DNA from: Clostridium sp.
GTDB lineage: Bacteria; Bacillota; Clostridia; Lachnospirales; Lachnospiraceae
Length of the DNA: 38,709 nucleotides
Direction of reading: 5' to 3'
Assembly: GCA_004554205.1 (NCBI GenBank)
Contig: SFNH01000016.1
Location: 1 to 38,709 of the forward strand
Part shown: positions 25,564 to 32,537 of the stretch, piece by piece
Numbering within the stretch: the stretch's first letter is position 1
How the letters are laid out: each line of letters begins with the position of its first letter
Notes under the pieces: model-generated
Seen by the model: only the letters and a program-made list of their open reading frames with translations
Database searches by the model: none
What the model was told of the DNA's origin: nothing
Made by a program: the position numbers and the translations under genes

Positions 25564-25746
25564 GTAATAGTTCAGCCATGCGGCTGGGGGTAGCCAGTTC
25601 CGAGGTCGCGGGCTATAACCTCGCTGTGAGGGAGACCGGTGAATGCTTTTTTGAGCCTGCGAAAAAAAGCATTACATCCGGCGACCGAACAAAAGAGGAC
25701 ACCTCGCCCGCGACCGAACAAAAGCGAAAACACCGGTCTCCCTCAC
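25564..25746 (-). repeat. Dispersed intergenic repeat, copy E, with 16-bp terminal inverted repeats
   Basis: Inverted relative to copies A-D. GTAATAGTTCAGCC (25564-25577) with a CAGCC/GGCTG mini-hairpin and GCGGGCTATAACC lead into a 121-bp core, 25626-25746. The core is bounded by perfect 16-bp inverted repeats GTGAGGGAGACCGGTG (25626-25641) and CACCGGTCTCCCTCAC (25731-25746). Inside are a hairpin (arms 25642-25652 and 25663-25673) and two GCGACCGAACAAAAG copies (25681 and 25710, 29-bp period). No target-site duplication was recognised. The core ends 7 bp from the mutY stop codon. Confidence 0.88.
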
Positions 25747-25753
25747 ATTATCC

Positions 25754-26851
25754 TCATTTTATCAGCTTTGTATACCTGCCAAATGCATTCGGCAGGGCAT
25801 AAACGCTCTTTAGTTCCTCTTTTTCGGCCGCGATATAGCCGTCCGGTATCCCATCTCTTAAGATCACCCGGTAGCCGATCATGTGCCATTCCACATGGGA
25901 AAAGATATGCTTCGCCGCCGGAAGCGGCTCAACTTTCTCCACCGAGGCCGCACCGCAGCCGAAAGCCTCCGCTGCCTCTCCGGCTGTAAGATGTCCCTCC
26001 ACATTCGGAAGCTCATAGAGGGACGCCAAAAGCCCCGTATCCGCCCGCCTGTTAAGCCCCACGCGGTTTCCGTGCTCTAAAATACAGACCGTCCGCTCCT
26101 CGATCTTTCTCTTTTTCGGCGGCGTCTTTACGGGGATCTCATCTGTGAGCCCCTCCTTTCCCGCCAGGCAGATCGAGTGAAGCGGGCACTCCGCGCAATG
26201 GGGGCGTCCGTTCGGCACGCAGACCGTCGCGCCGATCTCAAACAGGCACTGATTAAAATGGCTCGCGTCGTGACGCGGCATCGTCTCCCTGAGCATTTCC
26301 TCGACCCACTTCTTTGTCGCCGCCCTGCCGATATCCGCGCGGCTCTTTAAGACGCGGGAGATCACGCGCAGCACATTCCCGTCCACCGCGGGCACAGGTT
26401 TTCCGTAAGCGATCGAGGCGATCGCCCCCGCCGTGTAGCTGCCGATGCCTGGAAGCGCGGCCAGCTCATCGTACTCGTCGGGCATCCGGCCGCCGTAGCT
26501 CTCCATGATCACACAGGCCGCCTTTTTTAAATTTCTCGCCCGGTTGTAGTATCCAAGCCCCTCCCAGAGCTTCATCAGGCGGTCGTCGTCCGCCTCCGCA
26601 AGCGCCCGCACCCCCGGAAACGCCTGAATAAAGCGCTCAAAATAAGGCTTCACCGCCTCCACGCGGGTCTGCTGGAGCATGATCTCCGAGATCCACACCC
26701 GGTAGGGCTCGGGGTTGTCCCTCCAAGACAGGACGCGCGCGTGGGCCTCGTACCAGTCGAGCAGCGGCCGGTTCATCGCGCGCAGGCGCGAGGTAAGCTC
26801 CGGTTCCTTCCCGTAAGCTTCCCCTTCATTTTCTTCACTTCTGTCACACAT
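25754..26851 (-). CDS. mutY: A/G-specific adenine DNA glycosylase MutY
   Basis: Base-excision repair enzyme that removes adenine mispaired with 8-oxoguanine. 365 aa: catalytic Glu in IMLQQTRVE, helix-hairpin-helix LPGIGSYTAGAI with catalytic Asp in VDGNVLRV, an Fe-S cluster loop CVPNGRPHCAECPLHSIC (C-X7-C-X2-C-X5-C, one residue longer in the first gap than the E. coli spacing), and a C-terminal NUDIX-like 8-oxoG recognition domain (HIFSHVEWHMIGYRV). The ATG at 26849-26851 overlaps the end of birA by 8 bp, which indicates coupling. Last gene of the argF operon; the stop is followed almost at once by repeat copy E. Confidence 0.95.
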   Translation of the reverse strand: MCDRSEENEGEAYGKEPELTSRLRAMNRPLLDWYEAHARVLSWRDNPEPYRVWISEIMLQQTRVEAVKPYFERFIQAFPGVRALAEADDDRLMKLWEGLGYYNRARNLKKAACVIMESYGGRMPDEYDELAALPGIGSYTAGAIASIAYGKPVPAVDGNVLRVISRVLKSRADIGRAATKKWVEEMLRETMPRHDASHFNQCLFEIGATVCVPNGRPHCAECPLHSICLAGKEGLTDEIPVKTPPKKRKIEERTVCILEHGNRVGLNRRADTGLLASLYELPNVEGHLTAGEAAEAFGCGAASVEKVEPLPAAKHIFSHVEWHMIGYRVILRDGIPDGYIAAEKEELKSVYALPNAFGRYTKLIK

Positions 26852-27824
26852 ATCCGTAAATTCCTCTCACCGACACCTCACCCGATATCACCGTGCGGAG
26901 GCTTCCGTCTGCCATCTCCACCAAAAGCTCCCCCCGTCCGTCGATCCCCCGGGAGATTCCCGTGTAAGAGCCTGTCGGAGCGAGAACCGTCACCTCACGG
27001 CCGCAGTTCACGAGCCGTTCATTGTAAGTCTCCTTCAAGCTACTCATATCCAGGGTTTTAAGGTAGGAGGCGTAGTACATTTCCCATGCCCGCAAAACAG
27101 CGTCAATTAACGCGGCGCGCCTGACCTCATGCCCTGACGCGAGAGCAAGCGAGGTCGCCCGGGGCGCGATCTCCTCCGGGAAATCCGGCGTGTTGACATT
27201 GATGCCGATTCCGATGACCACATGGCGGATGCAGTCCTCCTCCGTGCTCATCTCAGTGAGGATTCCGCAGACCTTTTTACCGTCAAATACAATGTCGTTC
27301 GGCCACTTGATCAGGCAGTCGAGACCCGTCGTCTCCCGGATGCCGGCGCTTACCGCCATGGCCGCAACAAGCGTCAGCATGGACGCCGCCCCGGGCGCAA
27401 AATCTGGCCTGATCAGCAGGCTCATCCAGATGCCGCTTCCCTTCGGGGAGCTCCAGGAGCGCCCCCTGCGGCCTTTTCCGGCAGTCTGATGATCCGCCAC
27501 CACGAGCGTGCCGTGAGCCGCTCCACGATCCGCGAGACGCTTCGCCTCGTTGTTGGTGGAGTCGACCTCGTCAAGAAATACGAGGCTTTGCCCGGCCCAC
27601 CTTGTACTTAACGTGCTTAAAAGCTCCGTCCGGCTGAGCAGATCCGCGCTTTCCACCAGGCGGTAGCCGCGTCTTCGCACTGCCTCGATCCGGCAGCCCT
27701 CCTCCTCAAGCTGACGAATCGCCTTCCAGACTGCCGTGCGGGAGACGCCGAAACGCCTGCCAAGCTCCTCCCCCGACACATAGCCATTCGTCTCCTTTAA
27801 GCACCTTAAAATCTCTGCTTTCAT
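26844..27824 (-). CDS. birA: Bifunctional biotin operon repressor / biotin-[acetyl-CoA-carboxylase] ligase BirA
   Basis: 326 aa. It has an N-terminal winged helix (YVSGEELGRRFGVSRTAVWKAIRQLEEEG), so it belongs to the DNA-binding class that both biotinylates carboxylases and represses biotin genes. The ligase domain has GRRGRSWSSPKGSGIWMSLL and KWPNDIVFDGKKVCGIL, which bind biotinyl-AMP. The C-terminal SH3-like domain ends the protein (GRGELLVEMADGSLRTVISGEVSVR). It starts 3 bp after the small membrane-protein gene and overlaps mutY at its end. No biotin synthesis genes are in the window. Confidence 0.95.
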   Translation of the reverse strand: MKAEILRCLKETNGYVSGEELGRRFGVSRTAVWKAIRQLEEEGCRIEAVRRRGYRLVESADLLSRTELLSTLSTRWAGQSLVFLDEVDSTNNEAKRLADRGAAHGTLVVADHQTAGKGRRGRSWSSPKGSGIWMSLLIRPDFAPGAASMLTLVAAMAVSAGIRETTGLDCLIKWPNDIVFDGKKVCGILTEMSTEEDCIRHVVIGIGINVNTPDFPEEIAPRATSLALASGHEVRRAALIDAVLRAWEMYYASYLKTLDMSSLKETYNERLVNCGREVTVLAPTGSYTGISRGIDGRGELLVEMADGSLRTVISGEVSVRGIYGYV

Positions 27825-27827
27825 AAG

Positions 27828-28133
27828 TTATCTCCAAATGCTGACAGCGCTTAAGAATCCGACCGCAAAGAGCGCCGCCGCGACCACGCAGAACACGATG
27901 CCGCCGGCCTTCCGCTTCCGGTCATGGCTCGACGAGCGAATCCGATACCAGCCGTTTACGCAGTTTAATCCCGCCGCCAGCCAGAAGATCACCGGAAACA
28001 GGATCTGGTTCTTTTCCGGGCCCGCAAACGCGAGCACCGCGCAGACGACGACCAGAACGCCCACCGCGATGTGCAGCAAATCCAGTATCAGCGCCATATT
28101 GCGCGGATTTTTCCTTTTTTCCTGTAAAAGCAT
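27828..28133 (-). CDS. Small membrane protein of unknown function
   Basis: 101 aa with three predicted hydrophobic segments (about residues 13-37 LILDLLHIAVGVLVVVCAVLAF, 46-62, 76-98 GIVFCVVAAALFAVGFLSAV). A basic loop (RIRSSSHDRKRKAGG) between the last two suggests a cytoplasmic side. I do not recognise a named family with confidence. It is tightly packed between argF (2-bp gap) and birA (3-bp gap), so it is certainly translated within that operon. Confidence 0.8.
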   Translation of the reverse strand: MLLQEKRKNPRNMALILDLLHIAVGVLVVVCAVLAFAGPEKNQILFPVIFWLAAGLNCVNGWYRIRSSSHDRKRKAGGIVFCVVAAALFAVGFLSAVSIWR

Positions 28134-28135
28134 AT

Positions 28136-29125
28136 CTATTCTCCCAATGTTGCCACCATCACAGCCTTGATGGTGTGCATACGGTTCTCCGCCTCCTCAA
28201 ACACCCGCGACTGCGCCGACTCAAACACCTCGTCCGTCACCTCCATATCGGTGATCCCGAAGCGCTCTCCCATTTCTTTGCCGATCTTCGTCTTTAAATC
28301 ATGGAAGGACGGCAGACAGTGGAGAAAGATCGCCTGGCTGCCCGCGTTTTTCATCACATCCATCGTCACCTTGTAGGGGGTGAGATCCCGGATGCGCTCC
28401 TCCCACACCTCGTCCGGCTCGCCCATCGACACCCAGACGTCGGTGTAGATGACATCGGCCCCGCGTGTGGCCTCCTCCACATTCTCAGTGAATGTGATCG
28501 TACCCCCCGAATCCTTCGCGTACTCCCGGCACTGTTCAATAAGCTCCATATTTGGATAATATTTTTTCGGCGCGCACGCCACAAAATGAAGCCCGAGCTT
28601 CGCGCAGACGATCATGAGGGAATTGCCCATATTGTATCTCGCGTCGCCCATATACACAAGCTTCACGCCCTCAAGACGCCCGAGCTCTTCCCGCACCGTC
28701 AGCATGTCCGCGAGCATCTGGGTCGGATGATACTCATTTGTGAGGCCGTTCCACACCGGGACGCCTGCATACCTTGCAAGCTCCTCCACGATTTCCTGAC
28801 CGAAGCCGCGGTACTCGATGCCGTCGTAGATCCGCCCGAGGACACGCGCCGTATCCGCGATGCTCTCCTTCTTTCCGATCTGAGAGCCCGACGGGTCGAG
28901 GTAGGTCGTCCCCATCCCCATATCGTGGGCCGCCACCTCAAAGGAACACCTTGTCCTGGTGCTGGTCTTCTCAAAGATCAGAGCCACATTTTTCCCCCTG
29001 TAATGATCGACGGGAATCCCCTCTTTTTTCCTGCGCTTAAGCTCCGCGGCAAGATCCAGAAGATATAAGATCTCCTCCGGGCTGAAGTCTTTGAGTGTCA
29101 GAAAATGTCTTCCTTTTAAATTCAT
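28136..29125 (-). CDS. argF: Ornithine carbamoyltransferase
   Basis: Converts ornithine plus carbamoyl phosphate to citrulline in arginine synthesis (or the reverse in the deiminase pathway). 329 aa. It has the carbamoyl-phosphate motif KTSTRTRCSFE, the second motif (NGLTNEYHPTQMLADMLT), the ornithine-side SMG in DVWVSMGEPDEVW and the catalytic HCLPSFHD (family HCLPxFHD). The ATG at 29123-29125 has GGAGGAGA upstream. No arcA or arcC genes are adjacent, so an anabolic role is more likely. First gene of the argF-membrane protein-birA-mutY operon. Confidence 0.95.
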   Translation of the reverse strand: MNLKGRHFLTLKDFSPEEILYLLDLAAELKRRKKEGIPVDHYRGKNVALIFEKTSTRTRCSFEVAAHDMGMGTTYLDPSGSQIGKKESIADTARVLGRIYDGIEYRGFGQEIVEELARYAGVPVWNGLTNEYHPTQMLADMLTVREELGRLEGVKLVYMGDARYNMGNSLMIVCAKLGLHFVACAPKKYYPNMELIEQCREYAKDSGGTITFTENVEEATRGADVIYTDVWVSMGEPDEVWEERIRDLTPYKVTMDVMKNAGSQAIFLHCLPSFHDLKTKIGKEMGERFGITDMEVTDEVFESAQSRVFEEAENRMHTIKAVMVATLGE

Positions 29126-29143
29126 ACTGTCTCCTCCGTATCC

Positions 29144-29172
29144 AATTTACCTATAACTTACTATACCGTCAA
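29144..29172 (-). promoter_or_regulatory. Putative SigA promoter of argF
   Basis: Minus strand TTGACG (29167-29172), 17-bp spacer, TAAATT (29144-29149). The -35 lies inside the last codons of the patatin gene. No arginine-box pattern was recognised. Confidence 0.5.
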
Positions 29173-30261
29173 AGGCATGTCAAGTTTGCGTAAGTACACA
29201 TGTATCTTCTGCGCCATCTGATCCGGCGTGTAGATCTTCATGCGGGGAAGGCGCAGCTTCCTCGCCCATTTCTCGAGGATCGCCAGATATAAGTCCTTGT
29301 AATCCCAGTCCTCCCCAAGCTTCAGCTCCTTCGCGAGCGCCGGAAAAATCTGCTCGGTAAACGCCCGGCAGCCCATATGCTCCGTTCCTTTAAGCTCCCC
29401 TGTCTCCTTTGAAATAAGATGGCGCACCAGCTCCATCTCCGACATCATCTTATCAAAATAATACGTCTCCGACTGCGGCGCGTCAAAATAATAGCTCCGG
29501 CCCGCAAGCCCGTACAGAAAACGCTTCGCGTCCATATAGCCAAGCTTCATATTCCTGCGCGCGCGTTTCGCGTCAAATTCGAGGATACCGCCCAGATCCT
29601 GCCTCGGCGCAATATGGCGCACGTTGGCATCCTCCGGCACCTTTACGATGCGCTCCGTGTCAAAGCCCAGACCGTAGATGCGGATGATAATGATATCGCG
29701 GTAACCGCGGTCGAGGAGCACATCCACAGGCACGTTATTTAAGCTTCCTCCGTCCATGTAACGCTTTCCGCCAAGCTTCTCCGCCTTAAATGCGGGGAAA
29801 TAGGCGCTGGCGAGCAGCGCATCCCCGATCTTGCCGTCCGGAAGCGCCTTCACGTCCAGCACAAGCGGCTTTCTCTCGTCCACGGAAACCGTCGTCACAT
29901 AGAGCTCCCTGTCTGAGTTTCGTATCCGCTCCTCATCGACGCACTTTAAGATCAGCGCGCGGAGCGGCGCCACGTCAAGGCCCCTGTCCTTTAAGACGCG
30001 AAACGCCTCCCCCACCAGAGAGCCGTCCATCTCCATCACCTGCGCGTAGGTAATATTGCTCCATATCTCTTCGGCGCGCTCAAAATCATCCATGCACATG
30101 AGCGCGCCGTTTAAGGCCCCCACGGAAGCGCCCGCGATCCCACGGATCTTAATATTCGCCTCCCTGAGCGCCTTCCACGCGCCGATCTGGTAGGAGCCCT
30201 TCGCTCCCCCGCCCTCCAGCACGATCCCGTACGATTTTTCCGCGTCAATCTGAAGCTGCAT
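29161..30261 (-). CDS. Patatin-like phospholipase family protein
   Basis: 366-aa lipid acyl hydrolase of the patatin/RssA type. The oxyanion-hole GGGAKG is at residues 17-22, the nucleophile Ser46 is in GASVG, and the catalytic Asp is in DGGSLNNVP near residue 170, forming the Ser-Asp dyad. No signal peptide, so it probably acts at the inner face of the membrane. The ATG at 30259-30261 with GGGGGA upstream is chosen; the longer frame to 30387 runs through the SPFH gene. It overlaps the SPFH gene by 17 bp, which suggests a joint function in membrane lipid turnover. Confidence 0.92.
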   Translation of the reverse strand: MQLQIDAEKSYGIVLEGGGAKGSYQIGAWKALREANIKIRGIAGASVGALNGALMCMDDFERAEEIWSNITYAQVMEMDGSLVGEAFRVLKDRGLDVAPLRALILKCVDEERIRNSDRELYVTTVSVDERKPLVLDVKALPDGKIGDALLASAYFPAFKAEKLGGKRYMDGGSLNNVPVDVLLDRGYRDIIIIRIYGLGFDTERIVKVPEDANVRHIAPRQDLGGILEFDAKRARRNMKLGYMDAKRFLYGLAGRSYYFDAPQSETYYFDKMMSEMELVRHLISKETGELKGTEHMGCRAFTEQIFPALAKELKLGEDWDYKDLYLAILEKWARKLRLPRMKIYTPDQMAQKIHVYLRKLDMPLTV

Positions 30262-31189
30262 GTGATCCCCCGCTCTGCTCACCGGCAATCTCCACGACGG
30301 ATTTCGCCAGACCCGCAATTCCCTGTATCTCCGACGGAATGATGATCTTTGTGGCTTTTCCGTCGGCAGCCGCCGCAAACGTCTCAAGGCTCTTGAGCCT
30401 TAAGACCGCCTCGTCCGCGCCCGCCTCCTTTAAGAAGCGGATACCGTCCGCCTTCGCCTTTTGTACTCTCAAGATCGCCTCGGCCTCACCCTCGGCCTCC
30501 TTGATCCGCCGCTCCTTCTCCGCCTCGGCCTGTAAAATCGCCGCCTGCTTACTCGCCTCCGCGTCGAGGATCGCGGACTCCTTCTTTCCTTCCGCGACAA
30601 GGATCGTCGATTTCTTTTCGCCCTCGGCCTTTAAGATCGCCTCGCGGCGCTCGCGCTCCGCTTTCATCTGCTTCTCCATCGCATCCTGGATTGCCGCCGG
30701 CGGGATAATGTTTTTTAATTCCACACGGTTCACCTTGATCCCCCACGGGTCCGTGGCGACGTCGAGCGAGGAGCGCATCTTTGTGTTGATGGTCTCCCTC
30801 GAGGTCAGGGTCTGGTCAAGCTCCAGATCGCCGATGATGTTCCTGAGCGTCGTCGCCGTCAGATTCTCGATCGCCATGATCGGATTCTCCACGCCGTAGG
30901 CGAACAGCTTCGGATCCGTGATCTGAAAAAATACCACCGTGTCAATCCGCATGGTGACATTATCCTTTGTGATCACAGGCTGCGGGTCAAAATCCACGAC
31001 CTGCTCCTTTAATGTCACGCGCTTTGCCACGCGATCCACAAAAGGAAGTAGGAAATGCACCCCCACCGACCAGGTTCCAAGATATGCGCCCAGACGCTCC
31101 ACGACGAGCGCCTGCGCCTGCGGCACGATCCGCACACAGGACACCAAAACCAGCAACACAACGATCAATAATAATAAAAATGTAATCAT
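30245..31189 (-). CDS. SPFH/Band 7 (stomatin-like) membrane scaffold protein
   Basis: 314 aa. An N-terminal membrane anchor (ITFLLLLIVVLLVLVSCVRIV) is followed by the Band 7 domain (VVERLGAYLGTWSVGVHFLLPFVD, VKNIIPP-like VELKNIIPP) and a long charged coiled coil with repeated ILxAEGxK-like units (residues ~175-250). Such proteins oligomerise into cages or microdomains in the membrane and are typically encoded next to NfeD. Here nfeD lies 3 bp upstream and a patatin phospholipase overlaps downstream. Confidence 0.94.
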   Translation of the reverse strand: MITFLLLLIVVLLVLVSCVRIVPQAQALVVERLGAYLGTWSVGVHFLLPFVDRVAKRVTLKEQVVDFDPQPVITKDNVTMRIDTVVFFQITDPKLFAYGVENPIMAIENLTATTLRNIIGDLELDQTLTSRETINTKMRSSLDVATDPWGIKVNRVELKNIIPPAAIQDAMEKQMKAERERREAILKAEGEKKSTILVAEGKKESAILDAEASKQAAILQAEAEKERRIKEAEGEAEAILRVQKAKADGIRFLKEAGADEAVLRLKSLETFAAAADGKATKIIIPSEIQGIAGLAKSVVEIAGEQSGGSHAASD

Positions 31190-31192
31190 ATC

Positions 31193-31651
31193 TTACTCCT
31201 TCTTATCTGGCAACTGTTCAGTTACCTTATCTGCACTGACTATCAGTTTCACTCCGCGTATCTCCCGGATCCGCACGATCGTATCTGCGGGATACACCTC
31301 TTTATCCTGCGCCCGTGCCGTCCACTCCTGGCCGTCCACGACCGCGGCGCCGCAGCCCTTCTCATTGTCGATCTCGACGGTAACCCTCGCCTCTCTCCCG
31401 ATCAGGCTGTCCGCGTTGGTCCGTACCGTATTGCCGTTGATATATTTTGCGGCGAAGGGCCTCGTGAGGAACAAAAGAATGGCTGATACCACTACAAACG
31501 CCACGAGCTGAACCTCAAGCGGAACGCCGAGCAGGGACAGAAGAAACGCAGCGAATGCGCCCCCGGCAAACCAGATTGTCGTCAGCGCCATAGTCGCGAC
31601 CTCTATCCCGACCAGCACGACAAACGCAATCAGCCAATAAATGGATACCAT
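31193..31651 (-). CDS. NfeD family protein
   Basis: 152-aa membrane protein, partner of SPFH proteins. Several hydrophobic segments (residues ~3-70) are followed by a C-terminal soluble OB-fold (DSLIGREARVTVEIDN...VVDGQEWTARAQD). The ATG at 31649-31651 is chosen because GGAGG lies 8 nt upstream; the GTG six bases earlier is too close to it. First gene of the nfeD-SPFH-patatin operon with its own promoter. Confidence 0.92.
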   Translation of the reverse strand: MVSIYWLIAFVVLVGIEVATMALTTIWFAGGAFAAFLLSLLGVPLEVQLVAFVVVSAILLFLTRPFAAKYINGNTVRTNADSLIGREARVTVEIDNEKGCGAAVVDGQEWTARAQDKEVYPADTIVRIREIRGVKLIVSADKVTEQLPDKKE

Positions 31652-31678
31652 TATCACAACCTCCTTTTTCTTAGGTAC

Positions 31679-31707
31679 ATCTTACAATATTCTCCGCCTC
31701 TTTGCAA
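31679..31707 (-). promoter_or_regulatory. SigA promoter of the nfeD-SPFH-patatin operon
   Basis: Minus strand TTGCAA (31702-31707), 17-bp spacer, TAAGAT (31679-31684), just downstream of the trmH-family stop codon. Confidence 0.65.
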
Positions 31708-31709
31708 CG

Positions 31710-32510
31710 TTATCTTGAGCCCCTGCGCTGGCGGGCCGCCTCAAACATCAGAACCGACGCCGCGACCGCCGCATTCAGCGACTCCACGCGCCCCTTCATG
31801 GGAATGCGGATGCAGGCGTCCGCCAGGGCGGCTGTGCGCTCCGTCAGACCGTTTGCCTCATTCCCGATGAGAAAGCCGGTGTCGCCAAGATAGCTCTCCT
31901 TATCGTAATCATTTTCCCCTTTTAAATGCGCCGCATACAGGCGGATTCCCTTCTTTTTTACGGCCGCAAGCGCCGCCCCCAGATCCTCCGTGTACGCAAA
32001 CGGCACGCGAAAGACCGATCCCATGGTGGAGCGGATCACCTTTGGATTGTAGATATCGGCGGTGGAGGCATCCATCAAAATCCCCGTCACCCCGGCGCCC
32101 TCCCCCGCCCGCAGGATCGTCCCGAGATTTCCCGGATCCTGCAGACGCTCGAGCACCATCAAAAGGGCAGGTTTCCCGCTCTGCGCCCCCGTGCGCGCCA
32201 CCTCGTCCGGTGTGTAATGATACCGGCGCACCAGCGCGAGAATCCCCTGCGGCGAGCAGGTGTCGGAGAGGCTCTTAAATACCTCGTCCGTCACGACCTC
32301 AACATGGTGCACCCCGGTAGTGAGCCCGGCGCATTCCGGCGTCTTTAAAAAGCTCTCGGAAACATAGAGGCTGTGTATCCGCTCCCTCGGAATCTCCGCG
32401 CAGATGCGGGCGCCCTCCGCCACGAACAGGTCCTCCTCGCGGCGCGTCTTCGCCTTTTTCACAAGGGCGTTTACATATTTCACCTGTCTGTTTGCCGTAC
32501 TGCTGATCAT
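31710..32510 (-). CDS. TrmH/SpoU-family RNA 2'-O-methyltransferase
   Basis: 266-aa SPOUT methyltransferase. The N-terminal substrate-binding domain (RQVKYVNALVKKAKTRREEDLFVAEGARIC) is typical of rRNA methylating members. The SpoU catalytic motifs are VLERLQDPGNLGTILRAGEGAGV (motif 1), TADIYNPKVIRSTMGSVFRVPF (motif 2) and LIGNEANGL...IRIPMKGRVESLNAAVAASVLMFE (motif 3 with the SAM knot). The exact RNA target is unknown. AAAGGAGA precedes the ATG; 27 bp behind nadE, so probably co-transcribed. Confidence 0.93.
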   Translation of the reverse strand: MISSTANRQVKYVNALVKKAKTRREEDLFVAEGARICAEIPRERIHSLYVSESFLKTPECAGLTTGVHHVEVVTDEVFKSLSDTCSPQGILALVRRYHYTPDEVARTGAQSGKPALLMVLERLQDPGNLGTILRAGEGAGVTGILMDASTADIYNPKVIRSTMGSVFRVPFAYTEDLGAALAAVKKKGIRLYAAHLKGENDYDKESYLGDTGFLIGNEANGLTERTAALADACIRIPMKGRVESLNAAVAASVLMFEAARQRRGSR

Positions 32511-32537
32511 GTTTTTGTTCTCCTTTGTCTCTTTTTG

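Noticed and set aside
25560..25802. 80-codon plus-strand frame upstream of mutY's end
   Set aside because: It is repeat copy E in a false frame and runs into mutY antisense.
31200..31225. AACTGTTCAGTTAC inside the 3' end of nfeD, similar to the AACAGTTCAG motif
   Set aside because: It is inside conserved-length coding sequence and only partly matches; chance similarity is likely.
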